Origin: Thermoleophilia bacterium
GTDB taxonomy: Bacteria > Actinomycetota > Thermoleophilia > Miltoncostaeales > Miltoncostaeaceae
Length of the DNA stretch: 64,000 bases
Reading direction: 5' to 3'
Assembly (NCBI GenBank): GCA_020438485.1
Contig: JAGQUM010000005.1
Location: forward strand, 20,881 to 84,880
Below the pieces are notes generated by a model. It ran no database searches and was not told where the DNA came from. It worked only from the letters and a program-made list of their open reading frames with translations. Below are positions 37,747-46,109 of this stretch, piece after piece. Position numbers and translations under genes: made by a program. Every line of letters begins with the position of its first letter. The first letter of the stretch is position 1.

Positions 37747-38805
37747 CTACCGGCAGGCACCCCCGCCGGACAGGCGCCCCACGACGGCCCGGGCCACGTC
37801 GGCGATGAACGCCTCCGACGCCCCCGAGTTGCTCCAGCCCATCACGCTCAGCACGATCGGCCCCCGCGGCGCGTACACGATGCCCGCGTCGGCCTTGATC
37901 TCGGTTGTGTACCCCGTCTTGTGGGCGACCGGCATGGACGCCGGGACGCCGGCGACGATCTTCGAGCGATCGCGCACCGACAGCAGCCGCCGCGTGATCT
38001 CCCGGCGCGTCACCATCGGCCCCACCCCCATGCGCCGCACGGGCCCGCGCCCGATGGACGCCTGATGCAGACCCACCATCAGCGTCGCCAGGTCGTACGG
38101 CGTGGCGACGTAGTTGGTGTAGAGCTCCGGCTGGGCGAGCGCGTCGACCGGGATGCGTTCCTGGTCGATGATGTACGGCCGCCGCACCAGCGAACGGGTC
38201 ATGCCCGCCGCCCGCATCGTCGCGGTCACCCCGGCCGCGCCGGCGAGCGCGTCACCGCCGCCCTGCATGCCCAGCACCTGGTTGGCCGCGACATCGTCGG
38301 AGTCGATGATCATCCGGTCCAGCAGCGCGGCGGGCTCGCCGTGCGGGCGGCGCACCGCGTCCAGCAGGATCGCCGCCTTCAGCGTGCTGGCCGCGGGGAA
38401 CGGCGCCCCCGCGTTGACCGCCGCTCCGCACCCCGTGACGAGGTTGCGCGCGTAGATCCCGTTGACGAACGGCGCCCCGGCGCTCAGCGCCTGGACGCGG
38501 CGCTGAAGGACCCGGTCGACGCGCCCGCGCGACGTGCCGGCGGTGTGGGCGCGCGCGGGGAGCACCCACACGTCGTGCACGCCAGAGGCCCGTGCGCCGC
38601 GGAGGCCGACCGCCCTGACCCTCACCCGCCAGTGGCCCGAGGGCAGCCGCACCGCGAGCCGGCGGGGTCCGGGGCGCACCCGCAGGGCCGGCAGCGCCCT
38701 GCCGTCCACCGTGGGCACGAGCAGGCGCGTGCCGCCCCCGGTGCGCACCGCGATGGAGCCGTACACCACGGGGGCGGGGGCCACGACGGGCGCGGCGGGG
38801 ATCAC
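37747..38805 (-). CDS. Class A beta-lactamase-like serine hydrolase
   Basis: A 352-residue protein with a beta-lactamase 2-type domain (residues about 105-350). Ser-x-x-Lys is STLK at 140-143, the SDN-like loop is SDD at 169-171 (Asp for Asn) and the KTG box is HKTGY with Lys 296. A Glu of the omega loop is not obvious. The first 100 residues include an Ig-like beta segment (HWRVRVRAVGLRGARAS). It may be a beta-lactamase, a peptidase or an enzyme-like protein; resistance cannot be concluded. The start at GTG 38805 gives a weak signal sequence (IPAAPVVAPAPVV) without basic residues, so the true start or an upstream frameshift is in doubt. Confidence 0.8.
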   Translation of the reverse strand: MIPAAPVVAPAPVVYGSIAVRTGGGTRLLVPTVDGRALPALRVRPGPRRLAVRLPSGHWRVRVRAVGLRGARASGVHDVWVLPARAHTAGTSRGRVDRVLQRRVQALSAGAPFVNGIYARNLVTGCGAAVNAGAPFPAASTLKAAILLDAVRRPHGEPAALLDRMIIDSDDVAANQVLGMQGGGDALAGAAGVTATMRAAGMTRSLVRRPYIIDQERIPVDALAQPELYTNYVATPYDLATLMVGLHQASIGRGPVRRMGVGPMVTRREITRRLLSVRDRSKIVAGVPASMPVAHKTGYTTEIKADAGIVYAPRGPIVLSVMGWSNSGASEAFIADVARAVVGRLSGGGACR

Positions 38806-38915
38806 GGCACGCCCCGTCCCGCGGCGCGCAGAACGCCCGCCGTCCCCGCCCCGGCGTCGAGACGCCGGCCCGCCCGGGGGTCAAGTGCTCCCGGTCCGGC
38901 GCCGATCACTAGGGC

Positions 38916-39425
38916 ATGACGGGACGGACCCTGGCACGGATGCTGATGTTCGCGGGCGCGCTCACCGCCCCCGCGGCCGGAGCCGCGGGCGCGCCGAAGA
39001 CCGCGAAGCAGGTGGAGGTCGGCGCCGGCGTGGTGCAGGCCACGAACGCGGTCCGCGCCAAGCACGGCCTTCCCCGCCTCCGCCCCGTTCGGACGCTCGC
39101 GCGGGCCGCGACCCGACACAGCACGTACCTGGCGACCACGGGCGAGTTCCGGCATGAGGACGCCGCCGGGCGCCCGTTCTGGGCCCGCATCATCAAGGCG
39201 GGCTACCCGCGCAACGCCACGATGGCCGAGAACATCGCGCAGACCGCCGGCTGTGGACCCGCCAGCGTCGCCCAGGCCATGCGGATGTGGATGAACAGCG
39301 CGCCCCACCGGGCGAACATCCTCAACCCCAAGCTGCGCGCGATCGGCGTGGGAGCGGTCGCGAACGCCGACTGCACCGAGGTCTACTTCACGGTCGATTT
39401 CGGTTCGTCGACGAGGGGTCGTTAG
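38916..39425 (+). CDS. Secreted CAP-domain (SCP/PR-1-like) protein
   Basis: A 169-residue exported protein. The signal peptide is residues 1-26. The CAP domain begins ATNAVRAKHGLPRLRPV and shows the four expected site residues or near equivalents: His in FRHEDA, Glu in AENIAQ, and His in WMNSAPHRANILNPKL, followed by AIGVGAVA. Two Cys (TAGC, ADC) may form a disulfide. Family members bind lipids, sterols or wall components; the role here is unknown. It is divergent from the beta-lactamase-like gene. Confidence 0.9.
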   Translation: MTGRTLARMLMFAGALTAPAAGAAGAPKTAKQVEVGAGVVQATNAVRAKHGLPRLRPVRTLARAATRHSTYLATTGEFRHEDAAGRPFWARIIKAGYPRNATMAENIAQTAGCGPASVAQAMRMWMNSAPHRANILNPKLRAIGVGAVANADCTEVYFTVDFGSSTRGR

Positions 39426-39460
39426 CCCCGCCCCGCCCCCCGGCCGCACCTCCCGCCCGG

Positions 39461-39781
39461 TCAGGTCTGGAAGCTCTTGCCGCAGCCGCACGACGCGGTC
39501 GCGTTGGGGTTCTTGACGACGAACCCGGCCCCCTGGAAGCTCTCCTCGTAGTCCACCTCGGCGCCCAGCAGGTACGGGACGCTGAAGCGGTCGATGATGA
39601 GGCGGGCACCGTCGTGCTCGATGACCTCGTCGCCGTCCTTCGCGGACGCGAGCGTCATCGCGTACTCGAACCCGGAGCAGCCGCCCGGGGTGACCTCGAG
39701 GCGCAGTCCGCTCGCGGCGTCGTCCTCCTTGGCCAGCAGCCCGTTCAGGGCGGTGACGGCGGCGGGGGTGATCGTGACCAT
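39461..39781 (-). CDS. Iron-sulfur cluster insertion protein (ErpA/IscA type)
   Basis: A 106-residue HesB-family A-type carrier. The three cluster-binding Cys are present: GGCSGFEY (about residue 35) and SCGCGKSF (about 100-105). ITPAAVTALNGLL at the start and FVVKNPNATASCGCG at the end are typical. ATG 39781 follows GGAAGGAC. It hands Fe-S clusters to apoproteins. Single gene; the longer upstream reading is a shadow of the RraA-like gene. Confidence 0.94.
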   Translation of the reverse strand: MVTITPAAVTALNGLLAKEDDAASGLRLEVTPGGCSGFEYAMTLASAKDGDEVIEHDGARLIIDRFSVPYLLGAEVDYEESFQGAGFVVKNPNATASCGCGKSFQT

Positions 39782-39905
39782 GGCGACGTCCTTCCGTGCG
39801 GGTGGCGTGCGGCCGGAGCCGCACCGCGATTGTGACAGAGGGCCCCGCCGCCCGCCAACGCGCGCCGTCGCACCCCCGTCGCCGCGGCCGTGGCTGCCCG
39901 GCCCG

Positions 39906-40562
39906 TCAGGCGTGGGCGGCGCGGTCGGCGGCCGCGTCGCGGCTCGCCTCGACCGTGACGGCGTCCTTCTCCTCCAGCTCGGCGGCGCGCGAGAACACCT
40001 CATCCGCGACGGGCGCGGGGACCACGACCGCGCCGGCGCGGTCCGCGAAGACGAAGTCGCCGGGTACCACGGTGACGCCCCGCACCTGGACGGCCACGCC
40101 CGCGGCGTGCGGGGTGAGGATCCCGTTCGCGGGGGCCACCGACTCGCCGCCGCAGTAGAGCGCCAGGCCCAGCTCGGCCAGCTCGTGGAGGTCGCGGAAA
40201 CGGGCATCGGTGAGCGCCCCCGCGGCACCCTGGAACGCCGCCCGGGAGAGCTTCTTGCCGCCCGCCACCGCCTGCGCGGGCATGCCCCCGCACGACATCA
40301 CCAGCGCGACGCCCTCCGGATCATCGCCCACAGCCTCGTAGTACAGGCGGGCGAAGTCGTGCCGGCGCGCGTCGAACAGGTCCGCCCGGTGGGGTAGGAA
40401 CGCGATCGTGGCCGCCCGGCCGAACAGGACGCGCCCCGGGGTGGGGCACACGAGGTCGTTGACCGTGCAGGGGTGGCGGTGAATCCCCGCCAGGCAGTCG
40501 TGGAGCGCGCTGGAGCTCACGTGCGGCACCATCTGCGCGAGCGCGCGCTGTTTCTCGGTCAT
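39906..40562 (-). CDS. RraA-family protein (HMG/4-hydroxy-4-methyl-2-oxoglutarate aldolase-like)
   Basis: A 218-residue protein. RraA marks are LFGRAATIAFLP, VMSCGGMPAQAVAGGK (usually the G-G-x-x-A-x-x-G site), GALTDARFRDLHELAELGL, where the Arg and Asp bind substrate and metal, and PGDFVFADRAGAVVVP. Members are class II aldolases/decarboxylases or RNase E regulators; in this setting an aldolase-like role is more likely. It is a single gene upstream of the ErpA-type gene. Confidence 0.85.
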   Translation of the reverse strand: MTEKQRALAQMVPHVSSSALHDCLAGIHRHPCTVNDLVCPTPGRVLFGRAATIAFLPHRADLFDARRHDFARLYYEAVGDDPEGVALVMSCGGMPAQAVAGGKKLSRAAFQGAAGALTDARFRDLHELAELGLALYCGGESVAPANGILTPHAAGVAVQVRGVTVVPGDFVFADRAGAVVVPAPVADEVFSRAAELEEKDAVTVEASRDAAADRAAHA

Positions 40563-40608
40563 CCCCCCGCCCCGGTCGCTGGTGGTCGTCGCCCGGCCCC
40601 CGACGAAT

Positions 40609-42279
40609 CTACACGGAGCCGACGGGCGCGCGATCGTCAGGGACGTCGCCCGCGTCCACCCGGCGCGGCGTCCGCCGCCCGTCGGGTCCGATCTCGCGGG
40701 GCCGGTGGACGTACACGAGACCCTTGCCGCGCGACTTGCCCACGATGAGGGCGTGGTCGGCGTCGTCGAGGAGTTCGTCCAGCGGACGGTGGCCGTCGGA
40801 GATGGCGACGCCCGCCGTGGAGGCGACGTGGTGCGTCGCGGTCGACGTCTGGATGGGCGTGCGCGCCGATGCGCCCAGCAGCCGGCCCACGGCCGCCACC
40901 GCCTCGTCGCGCGCGAGGCCCGGCATGAGGATCATGAACTCGTCGCCGCCCATGCGGCACAGGTAGTCCTCGGGCCGCAGCGAGCCCGACAGGCGGCGCG
41001 CGAAGATGCCCAGCACCTCGTCGCCCTCTCCGTGGCCGTACGTGTCGTTGATCGCCTTGAACCCGTCCAGGTCCACGGCGACGACTCCCACCGGGGTGCC
41101 GCGGCCATCGGCCCGCTGCATGATGCGGGCGCCGCGCGACAGGAGGTCCGCGCGGTTCGGCAGGCCCGTCAGGACGTCGGTGACGGCCCGCCGCTGCAGC
41201 GCGCCGAGCGACCGCGTCGCGGCGAGCAGCACCAGGAGGCTGAGGAGCGTCGCGAGCGACGATATCCCGACGACGACGAGGGCCTCGCGGCGGCGGGCGC
41301 CGAGCCCCTCCGTGAAGTCCGACACGGGGGCGTACGTCACGATGGTCCACGTCAGGCCCGGGCCCGGCTCGAAGCGGCGTCCCACGACGAAGTGAGGGAC
41401 CCCGTCCACGTCCACGCGCACGGACCCGCTGGGGTTGGCGCGGGTGAGGTAGCCGACGGCGCGCAGCACCCCCCGGCGAAGCGGGGTGGCGTCGCGCACC
41501 TCGGCGAGGCGCGGCGCCCCGTCGTCGCGGACGATCAGCGCGGCCTGGGGAACGCCCTGCGCGGCAATGACGCGGTGGGCGTCGTCGACGATGAACGACC
41601 GGGTGCCGGGGCTGGCGGCGGACTCGACGAGACGCCGCCCTACCTGGTCCGTCATCAGCGTCCCCTCGATGACCCCGGCGGTGCGTCCCGCGCGGCGCAG
41701 CGGCATCACCGCCGTGAGCGCGACGCCGCGGTAGTAGAGGGCGACGAACGGCGGCGTCCAGCGGAGCCCCGGGGCTGCGATCCCCGCCCGATACCAGGGG
41801 CGGGTGCGGGCGTCGTAGGGGTTCGGGCCGCCCCCGGCCGGCATCAGCGGGACGCCGTCCGCCCTGTAGACCTGGTCACGGGTCACGCCGCGCCCGTCGC
41901 CGGTCATGGTGAACAGGTGCCGCGGCGTCAGGCGCTGCGCCAGGACGAACCGCCCGTCGGGCCATCCCAGCGCCACCGACCGGAACATCGGATTTCGCAC
42001 CAGCACCTCCGCCGACTCGCGCGCGACGGCGGGCAGCGCCTGCAACCCCGGCTCCCGCTGGACCTGGGCGCGAAGCACCCGGATCAGGCGTCCCACGCGG
42101 GCCATGTCCTCGCTGATGTCGTCGGACGAGCGATCGCCCGAGGCCGCCAGCGCCGCGAGGGCCCGCTGCTCGACGAGCCGCTCGTCCTCCCTGCCACGGA
42201 CGGCGAGGATCGTGAACACCGTGACCGCCTGGGCAACCACGAGGACCAGCACGATGATGTAGCGAAGGCGTTGAGCCAA
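40609..42279 (-). CDS. Membrane diguanylate cyclase with double-Cache sensor
   Basis: A 556-residue protein. A first membrane span (residues 5-27) precedes a dCache extracytoplasmic sensor (about 30-320; ALGWPDGRF, YDARTRPWYRAG, FVALYYRGVALTAVMPL). A second span follows at about 330-355, then a GGDEF domain with RMGGDEFMIL near residue 450. The catalytic site is intact, so it should make cyclic di-GMP in response to an external ligand. The substrate-side inhibitory site RxxD is partly recognisable in RPED before the GGDEF strand. It stands alone. Confidence 0.93.
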   Translation of the reverse strand: MAQRLRYIIVLVLVVAQAVTVFTILAVRGREDERLVEQRALAALAASGDRSSDDISEDMARVGRLIRVLRAQVQREPGLQALPAVARESAEVLVRNPMFRSVALGWPDGRFVLAQRLTPRHLFTMTGDGRGVTRDQVYRADGVPLMPAGGGPNPYDARTRPWYRAGIAAPGLRWTPPFVALYYRGVALTAVMPLRRAGRTAGVIEGTLMTDQVGRRLVESAASPGTRSFIVDDAHRVIAAQGVPQAALIVRDDGAPRLAEVRDATPLRRGVLRAVGYLTRANPSGSVRVDVDGVPHFVVGRRFEPGPGLTWTIVTYAPVSDFTEGLGARRREALVVVGISSLATLLSLLVLLAATRSLGALQRRAVTDVLTGLPNRADLLSRGARIMQRADGRGTPVGVVAVDLDGFKAINDTYGHGEGDEVLGIFARRLSGSLRPEDYLCRMGGDEFMILMPGLARDEAVAAVGRLLGASARTPIQTSTATHHVASTAGVAISDGHRPLDELLDDADHALIVGKSRGKGLVYVHRPREIGPDGRRTPRRVDAGDVPDDRAPVGSV

Positions 42280-42308
42280 GGATGCCTAACGGTCGAAACG
42301 GTTCACAC

Positions 42309-42325
42309 GAGGCCCCCGGGGCCTC
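42309..42325 (-). terminator. 8-bp palindromic hairpin after the phosphoribosyltransferase gene
   Basis: GAGGCCCC/GGGGCCTC around a single C. It lies downstream of the phosphoribosyltransferase stop (42386) and upstream of the diguanylate cyclase start. Confidence 0.4.
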
Positions 42326-42385
42326 GGCACGACCGCGGTGGTCCTTTACCCGTTCGGGGTGGCGCGGTGACATCCCGCGCCACCG

Positions 42386-42865
42386 TCACGCCGTCTCGCC
42401 CGCCCGGTCCCTCACGTCGCTCCACGGGAACACGATCCACCGGTCGGTCCGCGCGCCCACGTAGTCGGCGCGGACCGTGCTGATGGGCTTCTCGTACAGG
42501 ACCGCGCTGCGGGTGCGCCGGGCGTGGTTCAGGCACAGGTCGCGCACCACCTCGAGCGTGGCGCCGGTGTCGGCCACGTCGTCGGCGATCAGCAGGTTCA
42601 TGTCCGCGATATCCCCCATCTGGAGCTGCGGCGGCAGGATGATCGGCTCACGCAGGCGCGCGTCGACCCCAGTGTAGAACTCGACGTTGATGAGGAACAC
42701 GGACTTGATGCCCAGCGAGTAGGCGAGGGCGCCTGCCAGGAACAGCCCCCCGCGGGCGATGCCCAGCACCGCGTCGGGAACGAAACCGTCCGCCCGGATG
42801 TCCGCGGCCATCCGCTCGCTGACCGCGCCGAACGACTCCCACGTGAGGACCTCGCGCTCCGCCAT
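42386..42865 (-). CDS. Phosphoribosyltransferase (Gpt/xanthine-type)
   Basis: A 159-residue type I PRTase. The PRPP loop reads LLIADDVADTGATLEVV (about residues 88-104), and VLGIARGGLFLAGALAY is the pyrophosphate loop. YEKPISTVRADYVG and TDRWIVFPW match the xanthine/hypoxanthine-type enzymes of archaea and actinobacteria. It should salvage a purine base. ATG 42865 lies 7 bases after a TACCCT -10 element, and the longer upstream reading lacks support. Confidence 0.9.
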   Translation of the reverse strand: MAEREVLTWESFGAVSERMAADIRADGFVPDAVLGIARGGLFLAGALAYSLGIKSVFLINVEFYTGVDARLREPIILPPQLQMGDIADMNLLIADDVADTGATLEVVRDLCLNHARRTRSAVLYEKPISTVRADYVGARTDRWIVFPWSDVRDRAGETA

Positions 42866-42872
42866 GGCCCCA

Positions 42873-42878
42873 AGGGTA
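42873..42878 (-). promoter_or_regulatory. -10 element for phosphoribosyltransferase gene
   Basis: TACCCT on the minus strand, 7 bases before ATG 42865; leaderless arrangement. Confidence 0.5.
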
Positions 42879-42887
42879 TCGGCCGGG

Positions 42888-43049
42888 CGGCGGCGAGCGG
42901 CATGACGGTCAGCCCTCCGGCGCACGCAGCGCGAACCGGGCGCGGACCGTCGCCACAACCTCGACGGGCTCCGGCACGAGCTCCGACATCTCCGGGTCGT
43001 CGCCCGCCCGGACGTCGCCGCCGTCGGCCGCGTCCATCACGGCCAGGCG
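42888..43049 (-). repeat. Duplicate of SIMPL gene 3' end (copy 1)
   Basis: About 94% identical, without gaps, to 43519-43680, offset by exactly 631 bases. It encodes a copy of the C-terminal 45 or so residues of the SIMPL protein and its stop codon, with no gene body attached. Confidence 0.85.
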
Positions 43050-43141
43050 ACCGCCGATCACGACGTCGGCGACTTCCCCCGGATGCGCACCCGCGACCCG
43101 CCCGCGGCGTGAGAGCGCGAACGCGTCGCGGTCACAGGCCT

Positions 43142-43530
43142 GCGGCCCAGGCTCGGCCCAGAGCGTGCATCGCGACCGGCGGGCCGTCACCGAGCGACTT
43201 GTGCAGCCGCTCGTGCCGGAACCGGCTGACGCATTCAATGCTCGCGAGCCCGAATCGCCCTTGATGCGGGCGCGCCGGAAGCGGACGCGAGTGAGTCCGG
43301 GTCCCCGCCGCCCCAGGGCCCGCCGCCCACCTCCGGGCGGGATCCGCCCGAGTTCCTTGACATCCACATGGATCAGATCCCCGGGATGCTCCCGCTCGTC
43401 GCCGTGGCCGGTGACCGGGCCGGTGCGCACCAACTCACCGGTCGGGGCACCCAGCCGTGAGAGCACCCGGCAGGCCGGCGGATCACCCGTCCGACGGTGC
43501 TCGTCGGCAGGCCGAGCTCGGCGGCGAGCG
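43142..43530 (-). pseudogene. IS481-family transposase relic
   Basis: Reads AAELGLPTSTVGRVIRR (HTH end) in one frame, then SRLGAPTGELVRT and HPGDLIHVDVKELGRIPPGG in another. The latter is the IS481 segment carrying the first catalytic Asp (HVDVK). The frame then breaks; farther on comes SRFRHERLHKSLGDGPPV, a typical transposase C-terminus, with a stop near 43142. The rest of the DDE core is missing. No terminal inverted repeats were found. It lies between the two copies of the SIMPL 3' end. Confidence 0.75.
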
Positions 43531-43680
43531 GCATGACGGTCAGCCCTCCGGCGCACGCAGCGCGAACCGGGCGTGGACCGTCGCCACAACCTCCACGGGC
43601 TCCGGCACGAGCTCCGACATCTCCGGGTCGTCGTCCGTGCCGGCGTCCCCGCCGTCGGCCGCATCCATCACGGCCAGGCG
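43519..43680 (-). repeat. SIMPL gene 3' end (copy 2, within the intact gene)
   Basis: Partner of the repeat at 42888-43049. It consists of the last 141 bases of the intact SIMPL gene and 21 bases downstream. Confidence 0.85.
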
Positions 43681-44268
43681 TTCCGCGACTCCACCCCACG
43701 GGCGCGGCTGCCCCGCCAGGGCATCGACGGACAGCGCGGGCCCGATGGCCTGTCCCAGCGCGGCGGCGAGGTTGGCGGCGCGGTCGCGGGCGTCGCGCAG
43801 CGCATCGCACTGCAGGGTGTCGTGAACCGCGTCGCGGGTGGCGGGCGCAACGTAGAACCGCGCCACCACGCCCTCCGCGTCGGCGTGGCCACGCAGCGCG
43901 TCGACCATCGCGGCCGCCTTTTCGGCGGCGTCGTCCAGCCGCATCTCGCCCACGCCGGCGTAGCCGACGGTCACCCACTCGGTCTGGGTGAGGCCGCCGG
44001 GATGGTCGGCCCCCGCCGGCAGCGGCCGCGTCTCGCGCGCCTGCTGGGGCTCGGCGACCAGCCGTCCGTCAGTGCGCTCGGCGTCCGGCAGCGCCGACTC
44101 CGCCCGCGCGCGCAGCCGCTCCCGCGCCGCCACCGCGTCGCGGAGGGCGGCCTGCGGGGTGCGCACCACGGGCGTCCGCAACGACACGGTCACGCGCACC
44201 CGGTCGGGCACCACGCGCCGCCTCGCTCTTCCCTCCACCCCGACGTCCGGCACGCCGTCGCGACTCAC
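43540..44268 (-). CDS. SIMPL-domain (DUF541) protein
   Basis: A 242-residue protein. GTG 44268 has AGGAGG 7 bases upstream. The N-terminus (VEGRARRRVVPDRVRVTVSL) and the C-terminus (SELVPEPVEVVATVHARFAL) are the characteristic ends of SIMPL proteins, and WVTVGYAGVGEM lies between. Members are exported or membrane-associated in many bacteria and of uncertain function, but no signal peptide is visible here. Its 3' end is duplicated 631 bases downstream, next to an IS481 relic. Divergent from the DUF2156 gene. Confidence 0.83.
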   Translation of the reverse strand: MSRDGVPDVGVEGRARRRVVPDRVRVTVSLRTPVVRTPQAALRDAVAARERLRARAESALPDAERTDGRLVAEPQQARETRPLPAGADHPGGLTQTEWVTVGYAGVGEMRLDDAAEKAAAMVDALRGHADAEGVVARFYVAPATRDAVHDTLQCDALRDARDRAANLAAALGQAIGPALSVDALAGQPRPWGGVAERLAVMDAADGGDAGTDDDPEMSELVPEPVEVVATVHARFALRAPEG

Positions 44269-44411
44269 TCCGCGCCTCCTCTCGGCCCCGGAATGGTAAC
44301 GACCGGCGGGGGCTCGTTACGGCGCCGTTGCGGGTCGGGAACGATCGCCCCGGATGCCCCCGCGGCCTCCCCGGGGCTGTACCGTCGTCATCGAACACCG
44401 ATGGATACCCC

Positions 44412-46109
44412 GTGTCTCGCCAGCCGCACGTGATCCCCCGTACCGCCGCCCCGCGCGACGGCCGGGCCGCCGCCGTGGGGGCCCGTGTGCCGCTGCTCCT
44501 CGGCCTCCTGCTCGCCCTGGCCGGTGCCGGGTGCGTGTTCCAGGCGTTCGGCCTCGAGGACCGCGGCGGCCTCTGGCGCGGTACCGCTCGAGCCGCCGCC
44601 GTCCTTCCCATCGCCGACGGGCTGATGCTGCCCGTCGGCGTGGTGCTGCTGGTGCTGGCGCCGGCGCTGTGGGGGCGGCGCCGGCGGGCGTGGATGGCGT
44701 GCCTCGCGCTGTTCGGGCTGCTGGGCGTCCTGTCGATCGCGACGGTGTCTCCCATGGCCGTCGCCGCGACGTGGGGCACGCTGGCTCTGCTGCTCGCCGC
44801 CCGTGATCACTTCGTGGTCGAGGGCGACGAGGCCGCGACCCGCACCCCTCGCGTGGCGTTCGTCATGCTGGCCGGTGCCGTGGTGAGCGCCGTCGCCACC
44901 GCGTGGCTCGTCATCGGGCAGGCCCCCGATGACTGGGGCTGGTCCGGCGGGTACCGGGAGGTGGCGTCACTGCTGGTGGCGGCCACCGCCCCCATCGATC
45001 CGGCGGGCCTCGCCGCCGTCCTCGCCGCCGTCACGGGGGCCCTGAGCCTGGGATCCATCGCGATCATCGCCCGCGCCGCGTTCGCGGCACCGTCGGCCCC
45101 GCCCAACGCCACCGGCGAGCCCGGCATCCGCCAGGCGCTCACCGTCGTCCGCGCGCACGGCGACGACTCACTGAGCTTCTTCACCCTCCGTCCGGATGTC
45201 GCCCACGTCTGGTCTCCCGACCGGCGCGCGTTCGCGGCCGTGCGGCGCGAGGCCGGCATGCTGCTGATCAGCGGCGATCCCGTGGGGCCCGACGACGCCA
45301 TCCCCGGCCTCCTCGCGCTGCTGTGGGACACGGCGCGACTCGAGGGGCGCCGCCTAGCGGCGGTCGGCGCCGACGACGAGATGACGGCGGTTTACCGCCA
45401 GCTCGGCATGCGCCGCGTCTACATCGGCGACGAGGCGGTGGTGCACACGCCCGCGTTCACGCTGCAGGGACGGCCGATCCGCAAGGTGCGCCAGTCGGTG
45501 AACCGCCTCGAGCGGGAGGGGTTCGCGTTCTCGATGCACCGCCTGGGCGACCTCGACGAGGGGACTCTGCGGGCACTGCGCGGCATCTCGGCGCGGTGGC
45601 TTCACGGCGGGCAGGAGCGCGGCTTCTCAATGGCCCTCGACGACATCGGGGGCCGCCACCAGCGCGACACGTGGGTGGCTGTCGCGCGCGACGCCGGCGG
45701 CGTTCCCCGCGGTTTCCTGCAGTTCGTCCCGGCGGGCCGAACGGGCGCCTCGCTGTCGTTCATGCGCCGCGACCCCGACACGCCCAACGGCCTGTCGGAG
45801 TTCCTCGTCGCCCGCTCCCTGGAATGGTTCCGCGACCACGGCGTGGAGCGCGTGTCGCTGAACTTCGCCACGTTCGGGCGGCTGCTGCGCGAACCCCGGG
45901 GCCGCGGGGGCCGCCTGCTGAAGCGGGCGATCAAGCACGTCGACCGTTTCTTCCAGGTCGATAGCCTGCTCTCGTTCAACGAGAAGTTCTTCCCGGAGTG
46001 GGCCCCGCGCTACCTAGTGGTCGCGGGCTGGGCGCAGCTCCCGCGTGCCGCCCTGGCGTGCCTGTGGGCGGAGGGACAGCTTCCCCGCCCGCCCCGCCGC
46101 CGGGCCTAG
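44412..46109 (+). CDS. Membrane protein with DUF2156 (lysyl-phosphatidylglycerol synthase-type) domain
   Basis: About 565 residues. Some six membrane spans fill residues 20-220. The cytoplasmic C-terminal half is a GNAT-like DUF2156 domain (LSFFTLRPDVAHVW, YRQLGMRRVYIGDEAVV, KVRQSVNRLEREGF, ISARWLHGGQERGFSM, LSFMRRDPDTPNGLSEFLV, ERVSLNFATFGRL, FNEKFFPEWAPRYLV), as in MprF/LysX-type aminoacyl-phosphatidylglycerol synthases. It may therefore modify membrane lipids with an amino acid. No lysyl-tRNA synthetase domain is fused. The start is uncertain (GTG 44412 chosen; no ribosome binding site seen). The end overlaps the DUF72 gene by 4 bases. Confidence 0.85.
   Translation: MSRQPHVIPRTAAPRDGRAAAVGARVPLLLGLLLALAGAGCVFQAFGLEDRGGLWRGTARAAAVLPIADGLMLPVGVVLLVLAPALWGRRRRAWMACLALFGLLGVLSIATVSPMAVAATWGTLALLLAARDHFVVEGDEAATRTPRVAFVMLAGAVVSAVATAWLVIGQAPDDWGWSGGYREVASLLVAATAPIDPAGLAAVLAAVTGALSLGSIAIIARAAFAAPSAPPNATGEPGIRQALTVVRAHGDDSLSFFTLRPDVAHVWSPDRRAFAAVRREAGMLLISGDPVGPDDAIPGLLALLWDTARLEGRRLAAVGADDEMTAVYRQLGMRRVYIGDEAVVHTPAFTLQGRPIRKVRQSVNRLEREGFAFSMHRLGDLDEGTLRALRGISARWLHGGQERGFSMALDDIGGRHQRDTWVAVARDAGGVPRGFLQFVPAGRTGASLSFMRRDPDTPNGLSEFLVARSLEWFRDHGVERVSLNFATFGRLLREPRGRGGRLLKRAIKHVDRFFQVDSLLSFNEKFFPEWAPRYLVVAGWAQLPRAALACLWAEGQLPRPPRRRA

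Noticed and set aside
37747..38805. Calling the class A-type protein an antibiotic-resistance beta-lactamase
   Set aside because: STLK and KTG are present, but SDD replaces SDN and the omega-loop Glu is not obvious, so hydrolytic resistance cannot be concluded.
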